A stretch of 64,000 nucleotides of DNA from Pythium myriotylum (lineage: Eukaryota > Oomycota > Peronosporomycetes > Pythiales > Pythiaceae). The notes beneath the pieces were generated by a model. The model was not told the origin of the DNA and did not search any database. It saw only the letters and a program-made list of their open reading frames with translations. The DNA lies in contig JALJCQ010000030.1 of the NCBI GenBank assembly GCA_023091665.1, positions 1,552,501 to 1,616,500 of the forward strand. Direction: 5' to 3'. This document shows positions 51,791 to 60,447 of this stretch, piece by piece (positions within the stretch are counted from its first letter, which is position 1; each line of letters begins with the position of its first letter). Made by a program: the position numbers and the translations under genes.

Positions 51791-52211
51791 TCGTACAGCG
51801 CTAGTAGAGAAGTTTCGCTAGTGCCAATAGTTAACACGCGTTGAGGTACTCAACCAGAGATCGTCTCTGGTACGACGACTTCCACTCCTCGAGTGATCGC
51901 ACATTTGCGACGGCAGAAGTGAATCAATCTCCGTGGCAGTCAGCTGGCAGCACTCGCGAAACGAATTCTCGTCAGCGTTTTGTCAGAACGTCTTTTTGGT
52001 ATATCGTGTGGCTTTAGGTGACTCTTGTGCTGATCACTCACCAATCGAAAGTAACGACCACTTGAGATGATAACATTCTGATATGCTTGCGAAATAGTGC
52101 ACACGATGCAAGCGTGTGAAGTCATTTGCCATTGGCAAGGAGTGGCGTTACCACGTCATTTCGGTTTTAGTAGAAACTGTTCCGGCAGTGAGTCATTCCA
52201 CGTTCAACATC
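51791..52211. other. Intergenic, MFS porter to ABCC transporter 3
   Basis: About 420 bp with no gene. The 3' end contains the initiator-like site at 52192-52204, noted separately. Confidence 0.45.
52192..52204 (+). promoter_or_regulatory. Oomycete initiator (INR)-like motif
   Basis: TCATTCCACGTTC fits the oomycete INR core TCATTYYNCAYTTY at most positions and lies 8-20 bp before the ABCC 3 ATG. It is closer to the ATG than usual, so either the 5' UTR is very short or the match is chance. Confidence 0.3.
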
Positions 52212-55200
52212 ATGGAGGACGAAGATGCTCCACCGGTCCATAAAGTAGAAGGCTCGCCTTGCTACGGCACGTTCGCGCCCGCGCACAAGCCTCGTGCAGA
52301 TGCGCCACCACCCACGCGGTCTGCGCTGGTCAAGAGCGCGTCTTGGCTCTCGCGACTCTTCTTCCTGTGGTTCGAATACCTCGTCGACATCAGCAGAACC
52401 CGATCCGTTCGCCCAGACGACGTGTGGCTACTAGACGAGAAGGATCGCAGCGCTGCCACCTATGACCTCTTCATTTCAAGGATCAAGAGACCACGTGACT
52501 GGCTCTTCGTCGCAGCTCAACTCTACCGGTGGCAGATACTGAAGAGCGGAGTCTTGTCACTTGTTGAGGCCCTCGCAGGCATCGGGAAGCCGTGGCTCAT
52601 GTACGTCGTCATCGCAGCGATCACAAACGATAAGACTTCCGTGCTCTTCATTGTCAGCATCCTCGTGATACATCAATTGGTCAACATCGTGGGGAAATTG
52701 GCTCAGGCGCATCGCGGCGACATCATGGCGTCTGTCGCCTCACGCACGGTTGGAGCACTGCAGACGCTGCTTTTCGATGCCACTATTTCTTCGACTTGGT
52801 CTCCTAGTGTCACAATATCCGAGACCTCCAACTTGTTCTACGAGCTCCGCACTGTCCATACCCTCATCACGACGCTCCATGGACTCTGGGTCGTTCCGCT
52901 CTCTATGATCGCAAATCTCGCTCTGCTCTACTACATTATCGGTGGCGCTGCAGAAGGCAGCATCATTGCCACTGTCATACTCTTGGCAGCATCTTTCACG
53001 TTCAAGAAGTTCAACAAGATGATCGCCAAGCGTGTCCACATCCTCCAGGAACGTCGACGCCAGGCCATGAGCGAGTGCTTCAAGACGATCCAAAGTATCA
53101 AGCTCCATGCATGGGAGAGTCGGTTTCTTGAAAAGATCTACTCACAGCGCCGAAAAGAACGGTTTATCGCGCACAAAATGCATGTTCTCGACGCAGTCTG
53201 GCGTTCCGTGTTGACCGTACTTCCTGAAGTCATTCTAGCGAGCTCATTTGTAGTTCTGGTGAAAACGCACGGTGGCTACAGCTTCAATCCAGCCATGGCA
53301 TTCGCCTCACTGTCAACTCTTTATCGGTTGAAGAGGCATTTTGGTGACATCCAGTGGCAGCTTTTCCTCGTCGTCTCCTCCGGTGTTGCACTCAAACAGG
53401 TGTTTAGCTTTGTGGATTCATGCCAACGGCGCGGTAGCGACGAGTCTTCACCAACAAAGAGCAATAATGCTTCATGTGAAGGGGCTAAGCTTGATTCAGG
53501 ATCTGACGCTCACTGTCATAGGCCGGCCTACGCCCTTCGGTTCGACAATGCTATGATAGGCCACACAAATGAGGAGCCTCTTCTTGTTATGGTCAACCTA
53601 GTGGTCCCTGCCGGATCACTCACAGTCATCCACGGCGCTACCGGAGTTGGCAAGTCTAGCCTTCTCGAAGCAATTGTCGACAGCGATCTCATCATAAACT
53701 CAGGTCGAGGGTCCATCCTCTCTCGAGGGCGAGTTGCTTACTGTTCACAGCATCCTTGGCTCCAGTCGCTCAGCATTCGCGAGAATATTCTATTCGGTCT
53801 TCCCTATGATGAAGAAAAGTATCTGAATGTGTTGCATGCTTGCAGCCTCATCCGTGACATCGACGCATTAAGAAATGGTGATGCAACAAGGATTGGACCT
53901 AAGGGGCTGGCATTGTCTGGTGGCCAGAAGGCTCGGATCGCGCTCGCTCGAGCGTGCTATGCTGACGCAGATATTTACTTGCTTGACTCACCACTTGCAA
54001 GCGTGGATGCGATCGTTCAGAGCGATATCTTTCGACGCTGTTTCGTGAATTTGCTTCGTGACAAGACGATACTTGTTGTTACCCATAACGTCGAGGTTGT
54101 GTCATCACCGTATGTGGATCAAGTCGTACTTTTGAAAGACAGTCGATTGATTTTGGAACGCAACTCGTATCAAAGAGAAGGGGAAATGCAATCTGATCGG
54201 AAGCGCCTAATAGAGAAAGCGCATCCGATTGGTCGCAGTGTGAAATACCATCCTTCGAGGCATCCCAGTGTTTCATCCCGTGCAGGCACTCTTCTTCTGG
54301 CCAATATGAAATCCACTCGAGTTGAAGAGCAATGGCGGCGAATTAAACTCAAGATGGTTAAGGCTAATGAACTGTCAACGAATCATTCAGCAAAGATATC
54401 TTCTTCTCCGCTGGAATCTGCGCGAAGCTATATCGTACTCTGCGGGGGCATCCGAGGCTTCATTCTGCCACTCGCGGTACTTTTGGGGATCTCTCGAGGA
54501 TTTCTCATCGCAGCTCACCTTTGGATTTGTGCTTGGAGCGCAAGAATCGTTGTGGATGAAACCCAGCAAAAGGGAATGCAGAACGTCAAGATTTACGTAT
54601 TCCTAGTTGGAGTATCGAGTTTTGTGGCATTTATTGCGCCACTCTTCGCGTTCTGGCGCTGCGATGCTGCAGCTGATACCTTGTTTAAGCGGATGGTCCG
54701 CGGGGTGTTGCTTGCACCAATGAGCTTCTTCTATGATCAACCTATCGGCGAAATTATGAACCGCTTCAGCAGCGACGTGCAAGATGTTGACGACGAAATG
54801 GCCTTCACGACGCTAGAGAGTGTGTTTAACGGGGTGGCGGCGGTTATGCCTTGGTTCGTGTTGCTTTATATTCTACCGGAGATGCTTCTCGTGGCCCCAG
54901 TCCTGGTTTGGCTCGTGCACAAGAACAGATATCAGGTAAAAATTGCTCTGGAGTCTCTGAACCTTGTTGCATCCAGTTTCACTCCATGCTTTGAAGCCAT
55001 ATCTGAAGCTATTGATGGACGTCATGTCATTCAAGCATTCGGAGCTGGCCATCTTGCACGCTTCCGGTCAGAGCACCATCGAAACCTTGACCAGCTTATG
55101 CAGATGGACCATATGCATTGCGTGATGAGATGGTGGGGAGTGCTTCAGTTTTTCAAAGCTGACATATTTTTCCTGCTAGTGATTATTGTCGCAGTGGTGG

Positions 55201-56141
55201 TTCGCCGTGATTCCTTGATCCCATTGTTTGGGCTCGCTCTTCACTATGTCACTACGACGAACTACGATGTTTTTGGGTTTTACCAGACAGCTCTTTCCTT
55301 TTTTGCTGGTTCTGTTAAACTCCAGCGAGTGGAAGAATATGGAGCTATTCCTAAAGAGCATGGCAACGAAATAAGGCAAAACGGAATTGTGTCCGACTGG
55401 CCATCGCGAGGTGAGATCCGATTTGAGAAAGTCTGCTTTCAGTATGACGAAGTTGTGGGACCAGTTATCAAAGGTGTCGAGTTGTATATTTTAGCGGGTG
55501 AGAAGATCGGCATCGTGGGCCGCACTGGTGCAGGCAAATCGTCACTGACAATGGCACTCTTTCGTATCCACGAGCTGGTTTCCGGTCGCATTCTAATCGA
55601 TGGTATTGACATTTCTCTCATGGACATTTACACACTCCGGTCACGCTTGTCGATTGTTCCACAAAGTCCACTCTTCTTCAGTGGCCCACTCCGAAGTTAT
55701 TTGGATCCGTTCGACAACTACAATGATGTGGCCCTGTGGGAAGTGCTTCGGAAGACCGGACTGTCGAATGTCGTTTCAAGGCTAGATGGGAAGCTGCTCT
55801 CAAAGCTGCATGATAATGCCGAGAACCTCAGTCTGGGTGAGCGACAGCTCTTGTGTCTCTCACGCGTTCTGCTCAAGAGATCGCGTGTTGTCATCCTGGA
55901 TGAAGCAACTGCTGCTGTTGACCACAACACGGACGAGATCCTCCAGTGCGTGCTCAGGAGCGAGTTTAAAGACTCGACACTTCTCTCAATCGCACATCGG
56001 TTAGACTCTATCTTAGAGTTCGATCGCGTCGTGGTGATGGATGACGGACGGATCATTCAATCTGGACGCGTGGAGGAGTTGGTGGCGGATGTGAATGGGC
56101 CATTTTTCGACCTTCTCGAAGGTGCTCTGCTCCAAATGTGA
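52212..56141 (+). CDS. ABCC (MRP)-type ABC transporter 3
   Basis: Single exon, 1309 residues; the ATG at 52212 (MEDEDAPPVHKVEG) is the first in frame. TMD1-NBD1-TMD2-NBD2. Entry motif SRLFFLWFEYLVDISRTR. NBD1: HGATGVGKSSLLEA, LSGGQKARIALARACY, YLLDSPLASVDA. NBD2: GRTGAGKSSLTMALFRI, LSLGERQLLCLSRVLLKR, VVILDEATAAVDH, LLSIAHRLDS. It is very similar to ABCC 1 along its whole length (shared SIRENILFGLPYDE and KYLNVLHAC blocks), but keeps the canonical NBD1 P-loop that ABCC 1 has lost. Family role: export of conjugated organic anions and xenobiotics. The next gene starts 109 bp after its stop on the same strand. Confidence 0.93.
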   Translation: MEDEDAPPVHKVEGSPCYGTFAPAHKPRADAPPPTRSALVKSASWLSRLFFLWFEYLVDISRTRSVRPDDVWLLDEKDRSAATYDLFISRIKRPRDWLFVAAQLYRWQILKSGVLSLVEALAGIGKPWLMYVVIAAITNDKTSVLFIVSILVIHQLVNIVGKLAQAHRGDIMASVASRTVGALQTLLFDATISSTWSPSVTISETSNLFYELRTVHTLITTLHGLWVVPLSMIANLALLYYIIGGAAEGSIIATVILLAASFTFKKFNKMIAKRVHILQERRRQAMSECFKTIQSIKLHAWESRFLEKIYSQRRKERFIAHKMHVLDAVWRSVLTVLPEVILASSFVVLVKTHGGYSFNPAMAFASLSTLYRLKRHFGDIQWQLFLVVSSGVALKQVFSFVDSCQRRGSDESSPTKSNNASCEGAKLDSGSDAHCHRPAYALRFDNAMIGHTNEEPLLVMVNLVVPAGSLTVIHGATGVGKSSLLEAIVDSDLIINSGRGSILSRGRVAYCSQHPWLQSLSIRENILFGLPYDEEKYLNVLHACSLIRDIDALRNGDATRIGPKGLALSGGQKARIALARACYADADIYLLDSPLASVDAIVQSDIFRRCFVNLLRDKTILVVTHNVEVVSSPYVDQVVLLKDSRLILERNSYQREGEMQSDRKRLIEKAHPIGRSVKYHPSRHPSVSSRAGTLLLANMKSTRVEEQWRRIKLKMVKANELSTNHSAKISSSPLESARSYIVLCGGIRGFILPLAVLLGISRGFLIAAHLWICAWSARIVVDETQQKGMQNVKIYVFLVGVSSFVAFIAPLFAFWRCDAAADTLFKRMVRGVLLAPMSFFYDQPIGEIMNRFSSDVQDVDDEMAFTTLESVFNGVAAVMPWFVLLYILPEMLLVAPVLVWLVHKNRYQVKIALESLNLVASSFTPCFEAISEAIDGRHVIQAFGAGHLARFRSEHHRNLDQLMQMDHMHCVMRWWGVLQFFKADIFFLLVIIVAVVVRRDSLIPLFGLALHYVTTTNYDVFGFYQTALSFFAGSVKLQRVEEYGAIPKEHGNEIRQNGIVSDWPSRGEIRFEKVCFQYDEVVGPVIKGVELYILAGEKIGIVGRTGAGKSSLTMALFRIHELVSGRILIDGIDISLMDIYTLRSRLSIVPQSPLFFSGPLRSYLDPFDNYNDVALWEVLRKTGLSNVVSRLDGKLLSKLHDNAENLSLGERQLLCLSRVLLKRSRVVILDEATAAVDHNTDEILQCVLRSEFKDSTLLSIAHRLDSILEFDRVVVMDDGRIIQSGRVEELVADVNGPFFDLLEGALLQM

Positions 56142-56250
56142 TCCGTGCTCTGAGCTTCCACAACTTCCGTGCTGGGGTGACCCATTTCATCACACGGGAC
56201 AAGTCAAATACTATTAGGGACATGAGGAGAAATAGAGCGAAACAACAGCA

Positions 56251-57111
56251 ATGGACAAGGATGCAATCCAGCAGCAACTGGACGAGTTCGCATGCGTGCT
56301 GAGCATGTTCCCAGGCGCCGACGAGCTCGTCTACGACCACAGAATCAGAGATCAGTATGAGCAGTTTTTATCGGCGCCTCACATGCATGTCGCTGCGCCG
56401 TCGACAAGGTTCGAGTACGCGATACGATTCACAAACCACGAAATCCACGGCTTCGTACCGGAACTTGAGATCGCGTATCCGCGTGGCTATCCGATTACAG
56501 CTCAAATCCAGTTTGTCGTTCGCTGCCCGACGCTTGCTCGAGCCCGAATGGAAGAGCTTCAGACCGACCTCGCTGCTATCGCAGGTGGAAACGACGGCGA
56601 GATGGTTGCGCTCCAATTGTACCAGTGCATGTTCGACCGCCTGGAGCCTGCAATCACAGAGGACTCGTTGCGTGAACGGGATACCAAGAAAGGCGCTGAT
56701 GTGCTCTCCTCGCTCGATGTGTCAGTGTTAGACACTCACTCACCGCCACAGGTGCTGGGGAGGCGAGCGATCTACTTCCACCACATAATCGCCTCCACCA
56801 AGCGCCGCGTCGTCAAGGAATGGGCGCTGGAGCTCAAACTTGGCGGCTTCAGTAAGATAGGATGGCCAGGCGTCGTCATCATTGAAGGTGATGAGCTGGA
56901 CGCTCAGGAGTACGTGCGACGGCTGCAGCATTTACGTTGGAAACAAATGGTCGTCCGTGGCGAGCAGACAGAGGCTGTCCAGGTAGGCCAGTCGATTGAG
57001 TCGATGCGGCGGTTGCCAAGTGGGTTCTGTGAGTTCCCAGAAACGGCTATGTCGGAGGCTGCCACGCTGTGTCGGCAAGCTGGACTTGAGGAACTTTTTT
57101 GTCGGTCATGA
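56251..57111 (+). CDS. RWD domain protein (RWDD2-like, RWD + DUF1115)
   Basis: Single exon, 286 residues, ATG at 56251. The N-terminal RWD domain (about 5-135): QQLDEFACVLSMFPGADELV, PELEIAYPRGYPITAQIQFV, with the family's YP-x-x-YP variant as AYPRGYP. The second half (about 165-280) matches the DUF1115 region: RRAIYFHHIIASTKRRVVKE, WALELKLGGFSKIGWPGVVI, IEGDELDAQEYVRRLQHLRW, and SGFCEFPETAMSEAATLCRQ. RWDD2A/B proteins share this order; their role is unclear (RWD domains bind ubiquitin-system or kinase partners). No targeting signal is seen. It is on the same strand as ABCC 3. Confidence 0.88.
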   Translation: MDKDAIQQQLDEFACVLSMFPGADELVYDHRIRDQYEQFLSAPHMHVAAPSTRFEYAIRFTNHEIHGFVPELEIAYPRGYPITAQIQFVVRCPTLARARMEELQTDLAAIAGGNDGEMVALQLYQCMFDRLEPAITEDSLRERDTKKGADVLSSLDVSVLDTHSPPQVLGRRAIYFHHIIASTKRRVVKEWALELKLGGFSKIGWPGVVIIEGDELDAQEYVRRLQHLRWKQMVVRGEQTEAVQVGQSIESMRRLPSGFCEFPETAMSEAATLCRQAGLEELFCRS

Positions 57112-57496
57112 AGATTTACCGCACTGAATCATCCAGCAGCGAGCGGCACCCGAACGTGGAGGAAGATAACTCGGGGAGAGGAGCATTGACCAACAAAACG
57201 AAACAACCAAGGGGACGCTGAAAATCTCCACCTGCCATGTTCTCCCGCGGCTGTGCTCTTCCAGAATCTCATTCCCTGTGGAGGAATGGATACGGAGATC
57301 GTTCGAGGGAGAGAACCTCGAGTGCTAGATCACCACGTGCCCGACGCTTCGAATTGATTTCTCTGCTCAAGTCGTACACAGTTGGCTCTTCGTCAAAAAC
57401 AGTCGCTCAATCACTTTAGAACCTGCAAACTGTGCTAATGGTACTATTCATTACTTAATCTCTTCCTTTTTGACCTCCAATGCCGTCGTTATCTAC
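57112..57496. other. Convergent 3' region, RWD gene / DPY-30-like gene
   Basis: 385 bp. A 60-codon frame at 57237-57419 (+) has an ATG but no domain or homologous look; I treat it as chance. Otherwise nothing seen. Confidence 0.4.
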
Positions 57497-58017
57497 TTAG
57501 TAGAACTTTGTGCGGGCATCAAAGAAATCGGCAAAATATGACTGAACGTCTACCGGACGATCTTTTACTGCCGAGTTCATCGCAAGTGCTAGCAAGTGGC
57601 GAACCTTGCGGTCGAAATACTGTTGCCGCGGAAGTTCCTGGATAATTAAGAAGTTCATCGGCATGCCATGGCGAACGCGAGGAAGGTGTGGACGACGTAC
57701 AACGTAGCTGTAGCTCTTTACTTCCAGTGTTCCGCGAAAGAACTGTGCCAAAAAGTCCGCCGTCTGGTCGGGTTGATAGAGAAGCACTTGCTCGATTGCA
57801 GCGCTCATGAATGGGTCAATGTTTTTGACCATGTAGTCATAGTGTGCCTCCAGAGTGTGGAGTAGTTGGGGATCCTGGTCCCGGTACCGACGCTGCTCTG
57901 CTGACTACGTGAGCCTTAGTGAAACAAAAACGACACATGTGAAAGGGACACACCGTCATGCACGCGAGCACTGGCCTCGACGCCTTTATTTCGAGTCTTG
58001 AACGACTTAGCTTCCAT
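57497..58017 (-). CDS. Small DPY-30/RIIa-domain protein (probable axonemal)
   Basis: Two exons: 58017-57954 and 57900-57497; 155 residues. The start is MEAKSFKTRNKG. A charged lead (EQRRYRDQDPQLLHTLEAHY) is followed by a DPY-30/RIIa-like dimerisation motif: MVKNIDPFMSAAIEQVLLYQ, then PDQTADFLAQFFRG. Such domains bind AKAP-type helices and are frequent in flagellar radial-spoke and sperm-sheath proteins (ROPN1, SPA17, RSPH-type). The C-terminal half (YVVRRPHLPRVRHGMPMNFL, AVKDRPVDVQSYFADFFDAR) contains a possible second, degenerate copy (VQSYFADFF). An axonemal role is inferred; oomycetes have flagellate zoospores. Confidence 0.72.
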
Positions 58018-58285
58018 GTTGAACGCAAAAAGCTTGCTTCAAAGTGAAGAGTCACTCGTGTCGGCGGTCTTAAAACCTATACTGTGGAAATCTCGTCCAG
58101 AAGTCGGTCTCGAATCCAATTCCAAACCATATTTATAGGGTGAGATTGACTTCACCGCATTTATACACAGCAAGCAAGGCTCTTCACCAACTCGATTCTT
58201 TTGATGATTGGTGCGCCTCCCTCCACTGTAGCTCCCTATCGCTAATTGGTCCCCGTAAACAGAACGCCCCCGAGTTAAAGTGTGC

Positions 58286-59661
58286 CTACTTGTTCCATGG
58301 GTTCGGCGGCGCAGCACTGCTCTGAGGAGATTTCTTGCTTTCATTATCTCTCTGTCGACTGCCGCTCGAGGTCTCACCAGCTTCCACCTTGCCGGAACCG
58401 CTTCGTTTGTTACCATCACGTGACCATGCATTGCGCGCACCGCCCGATCTGTCTCCGCGGTCCCCGCGGTCCCCACGATCTCCGCGATCGCCACGATCTC
58501 CACGGTCGCCACGATCCCCACGGTCACCACGATCGCCGCGATCACCACGGTCTCCACGATGCTCTCCTCGATCTCCGCGATCACTGTTTCCACGCGTGAA
58601 ACGTCCGGTGCCTCGGTGGTCCTGCCCATCTCGTTGGTTCGACGAGCCGCTTCGCTCGCTGCTGCTCCGTTGGTCGCGCCACGCATTGCCCGCGTTGTTT
58701 GCGCTACTGTTGTTGTTGCTACTACCGCCGCCAGTGCCAGACGTGTTTTGTGTGGCGTTGGCATTGTTGCGCGCCGCAGTCGTGTCGTGGAGAGACGTGT
58801 CATGGCGACGGTACTCAAGCGAGACAAACTGCGGCAGGTTGAGCACTTTCCGCATAGTGTCACGGATCCGATAGCACGCCTCGTTGTTGTCAGCATTGCG
58901 GTTCCAGAGCGAGATAACATCCTCCGAGTAGCGAATTGACACGACAGCGCCACAAATCTCGTTGCCCACGTCAAACTGCTCGCCAATAATCGCGAGTATC
59001 TACACGTTCAGACGCCGTCAGGTGCTTCAACCGATCGCCAGTCACGATTGCAAGTAACGGATGTACCAGATCTTCCCAGTACCGAGACGAAACACCTTTA
59101 CGCACGCGCACCATCCACTTGCCACCCTTTCGGTTCGCCGCGTCCTCCCACATGGGCTTGATGCCTGTTTTGAACAAGTGGTACTCCATCGAGTTGGAGA
59201 GCTCATTGGGGCGGATGAGGTGGTTGTAAATGCGCCAAAATCCTTGCACCTAGAAAAGCGTTTCAGCCAGAGCCTGGTTGCAATCGAACGCACTGGTTAC
59301 TCCGCACCGTCTTGAAATCGCCCAGTTCTTTGATGCTCTTCTCGTAGCTTTCCTGTACGCCGCGTCCACCACGACGTCAACTCGGCCCATCGGCATCACG
59401 CAGATCCCACGGGACGCACCACTTCGCCCACGCCCTTGTTTCCCGATCCGCGCTTGATGTACGAGAAGCTGTACGCGTTCTGGATCGGCGTCTCGCCCGC
59501 GAGCTTCCCCTCTGCGATGGAGCGGCGCGTCAGTTGGTCTGTCCAGCGCCACGAGCCGAGTTCTCGTCGCCCGACGGCGAGAGACGCACGGCTCGCAAGC
59601 GGCGGATGCGCTCGTGTCGCTCACCTGGTTCTTTGGCCGCCGCTCGCTTCTCGTCGCCCAT
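58286..59661 (-). CDS. EIF4E: Class II eIF4E (4EHP-like) with Gly-Asp-Arg-rich tail
   Basis: Five exons: 59661-59625, 59538-59420, 59352-59308, 59249-59067, 58999-58286; 365 residues. The eIF4E fold covers residues 25-220: [94 protein letters not shown]. Cap-stacking Trp of PMWED is kept. The other stacking position is Tyr (SYEKS), as in 4EHP. Unusually, the Trp of the FWY/LWFF motif is Ser (SFSYI). After residue 225 comes an Asn/Ser stretch and about fifteen Gly-Asp-Arg triplets, likely disordered and RNA-binding. 4EHP-type proteins bind the mRNA cap but block translation; repression here is inferred. The 5' flank is a transposon remnant. Confidence 0.88.
58453..58580. repeat. Degenerate 9-nt tandem repeat encoding Gly-Asp-Arg
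   Basis: Units such as CCACGATCT and CCGCGGTCC, with synonymous changes, encode GDR triplets in the eIF4E tail on the minus strand. The antisense frame is also open (Ser-Pro-Arg repeats) but is a shadow. Confidence 0.9.
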
Positions 59662-59760
59662 GCTCGCAATGCCTTTGTAGCCGCAGATCTGCTGCGCGCG
59701 ACTCGGTCGGGGACCTTTGTTGTGGTTGCCTCCCCACTCACACTCACACCAAGCGGCTCT

Positions 59761-60271
59761 TACCGCAAAACTCGCATATTTGCGTCCAGCACAATTTAGC
59801 GGCCACCCGTCTAAAACGATATTCCTTCTGACCAATCACATCCATGTGATAAAAACAAGCCAACTACGTGGTATTGAGCAAATTTACAAAACACGGTGAC
59901 TAGTCTAGTGTTGGAAAGAAGGACCCCGCACGCTTGATAGAGTTCACAACTGTTTTCATCCGGCTCCGAGGCTGGTCGATCTTCGCGATCTTCTCCTTGA
60001 GCGTGAGTCTGATGCGCGGCATGGTGAGGAGGAAAGAAAATGACCTCGAGGCGCCAGTTATGCTGGACGTGAGGAGCCACACATTCACGCGTATCAACGA
60101 AATCACCGCACTGCACCCTGAAATCGGAATACATCTAAATTGCACCTTGTTTTGCAATTTGAGTTGAAATCTAACAGCCAATAGAATCGCTTCGAAAAAC
60201 AGGGCTTGCAGAGCAAAAACCCAATACAAAAGGTCCGTTTGGGTGGCCGCTAATATGCGAGTTTTGCGGTA
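59761..60271 (-). mobile_element. TA-flanked, inverted-repeat DNA transposon remnant (pogo/Tigger-like)
   Basis: A 20-bp perfect terminal inverted repeat, TACCGCAAAACTCGCATATT, at 59761-59780 and its reverse complement at 60252-60271; the outermost TA on each side is consistent with a TA target duplication. A second match (AGCGGCCACCC) continues the repeat after a 17-nt insertion on the left side. Inside, a 40-codon minus frame (60022-59900) begins MPRIRLTLKEKIAKIDQPRS, faintly like the N-terminal CENP-B/pogo DNA-binding domain. It is too short to be autonomous (511 bp). Confidence 0.7.
59900..60022 (-). pseudogene. Truncated transposase-like fragment
   Basis: Forty codons from an ATG at 60022, inside the inverted-repeat element. 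LTLKEKIAKI followed by a short helix-turn-helix-like tail (KTVVNSIKRAGSFF) resembles the start of CENP-B/pogo domains, with the middle apparently deleted. No catalytic DDE region. The larger frame that extends upstream (to 60436) is not credible as a gene. Confidence 0.4.
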
Positions 60272-60447
60272 TTCCAGGGGCCTGATCGAGAGCTCCTTAT
60301 TCGAGTATGGCGCGGTACCTAGAGAAGTGCACAGGAGGAAATTTTGTCCGGACATATTCGTACTTTGTAGAAGCTTCAATGTACTGTCTGGGTGAGCGCG
60401 CAAATTGCACGTTCGAAAACCTTTTCGGAAATGCAAGTGGGGACGCC

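Larger units (their letters stand above)
59662..60447. other. Divergent upstream region of eIF4E and CEP162
   Basis: 786 bp, most of it occupied by the transposon remnant at 59761-60271. About 100 bp remains upstream of eIF4E and 175 bp upstream of CEP162 for promoters. Confidence 0.5.

Noticed and set aside
57237..57419. 60-codon plus-strand frame with ATG
   Set aside because: Short, between convergent genes, Arg/Ser-rich without any recognisable motif.
58335..58874. 179-codon plus-strand Ser-Pro-Arg repeat frame
   Set aside because: Exact antisense of the eIF4E Gly-Asp-Arg tail; no domain and no start context.
59900..60436. 178-codon minus-strand frame
   Set aside because: It runs across and beyond the transposon terminal repeat; only the last 40 codons look transposase-like.
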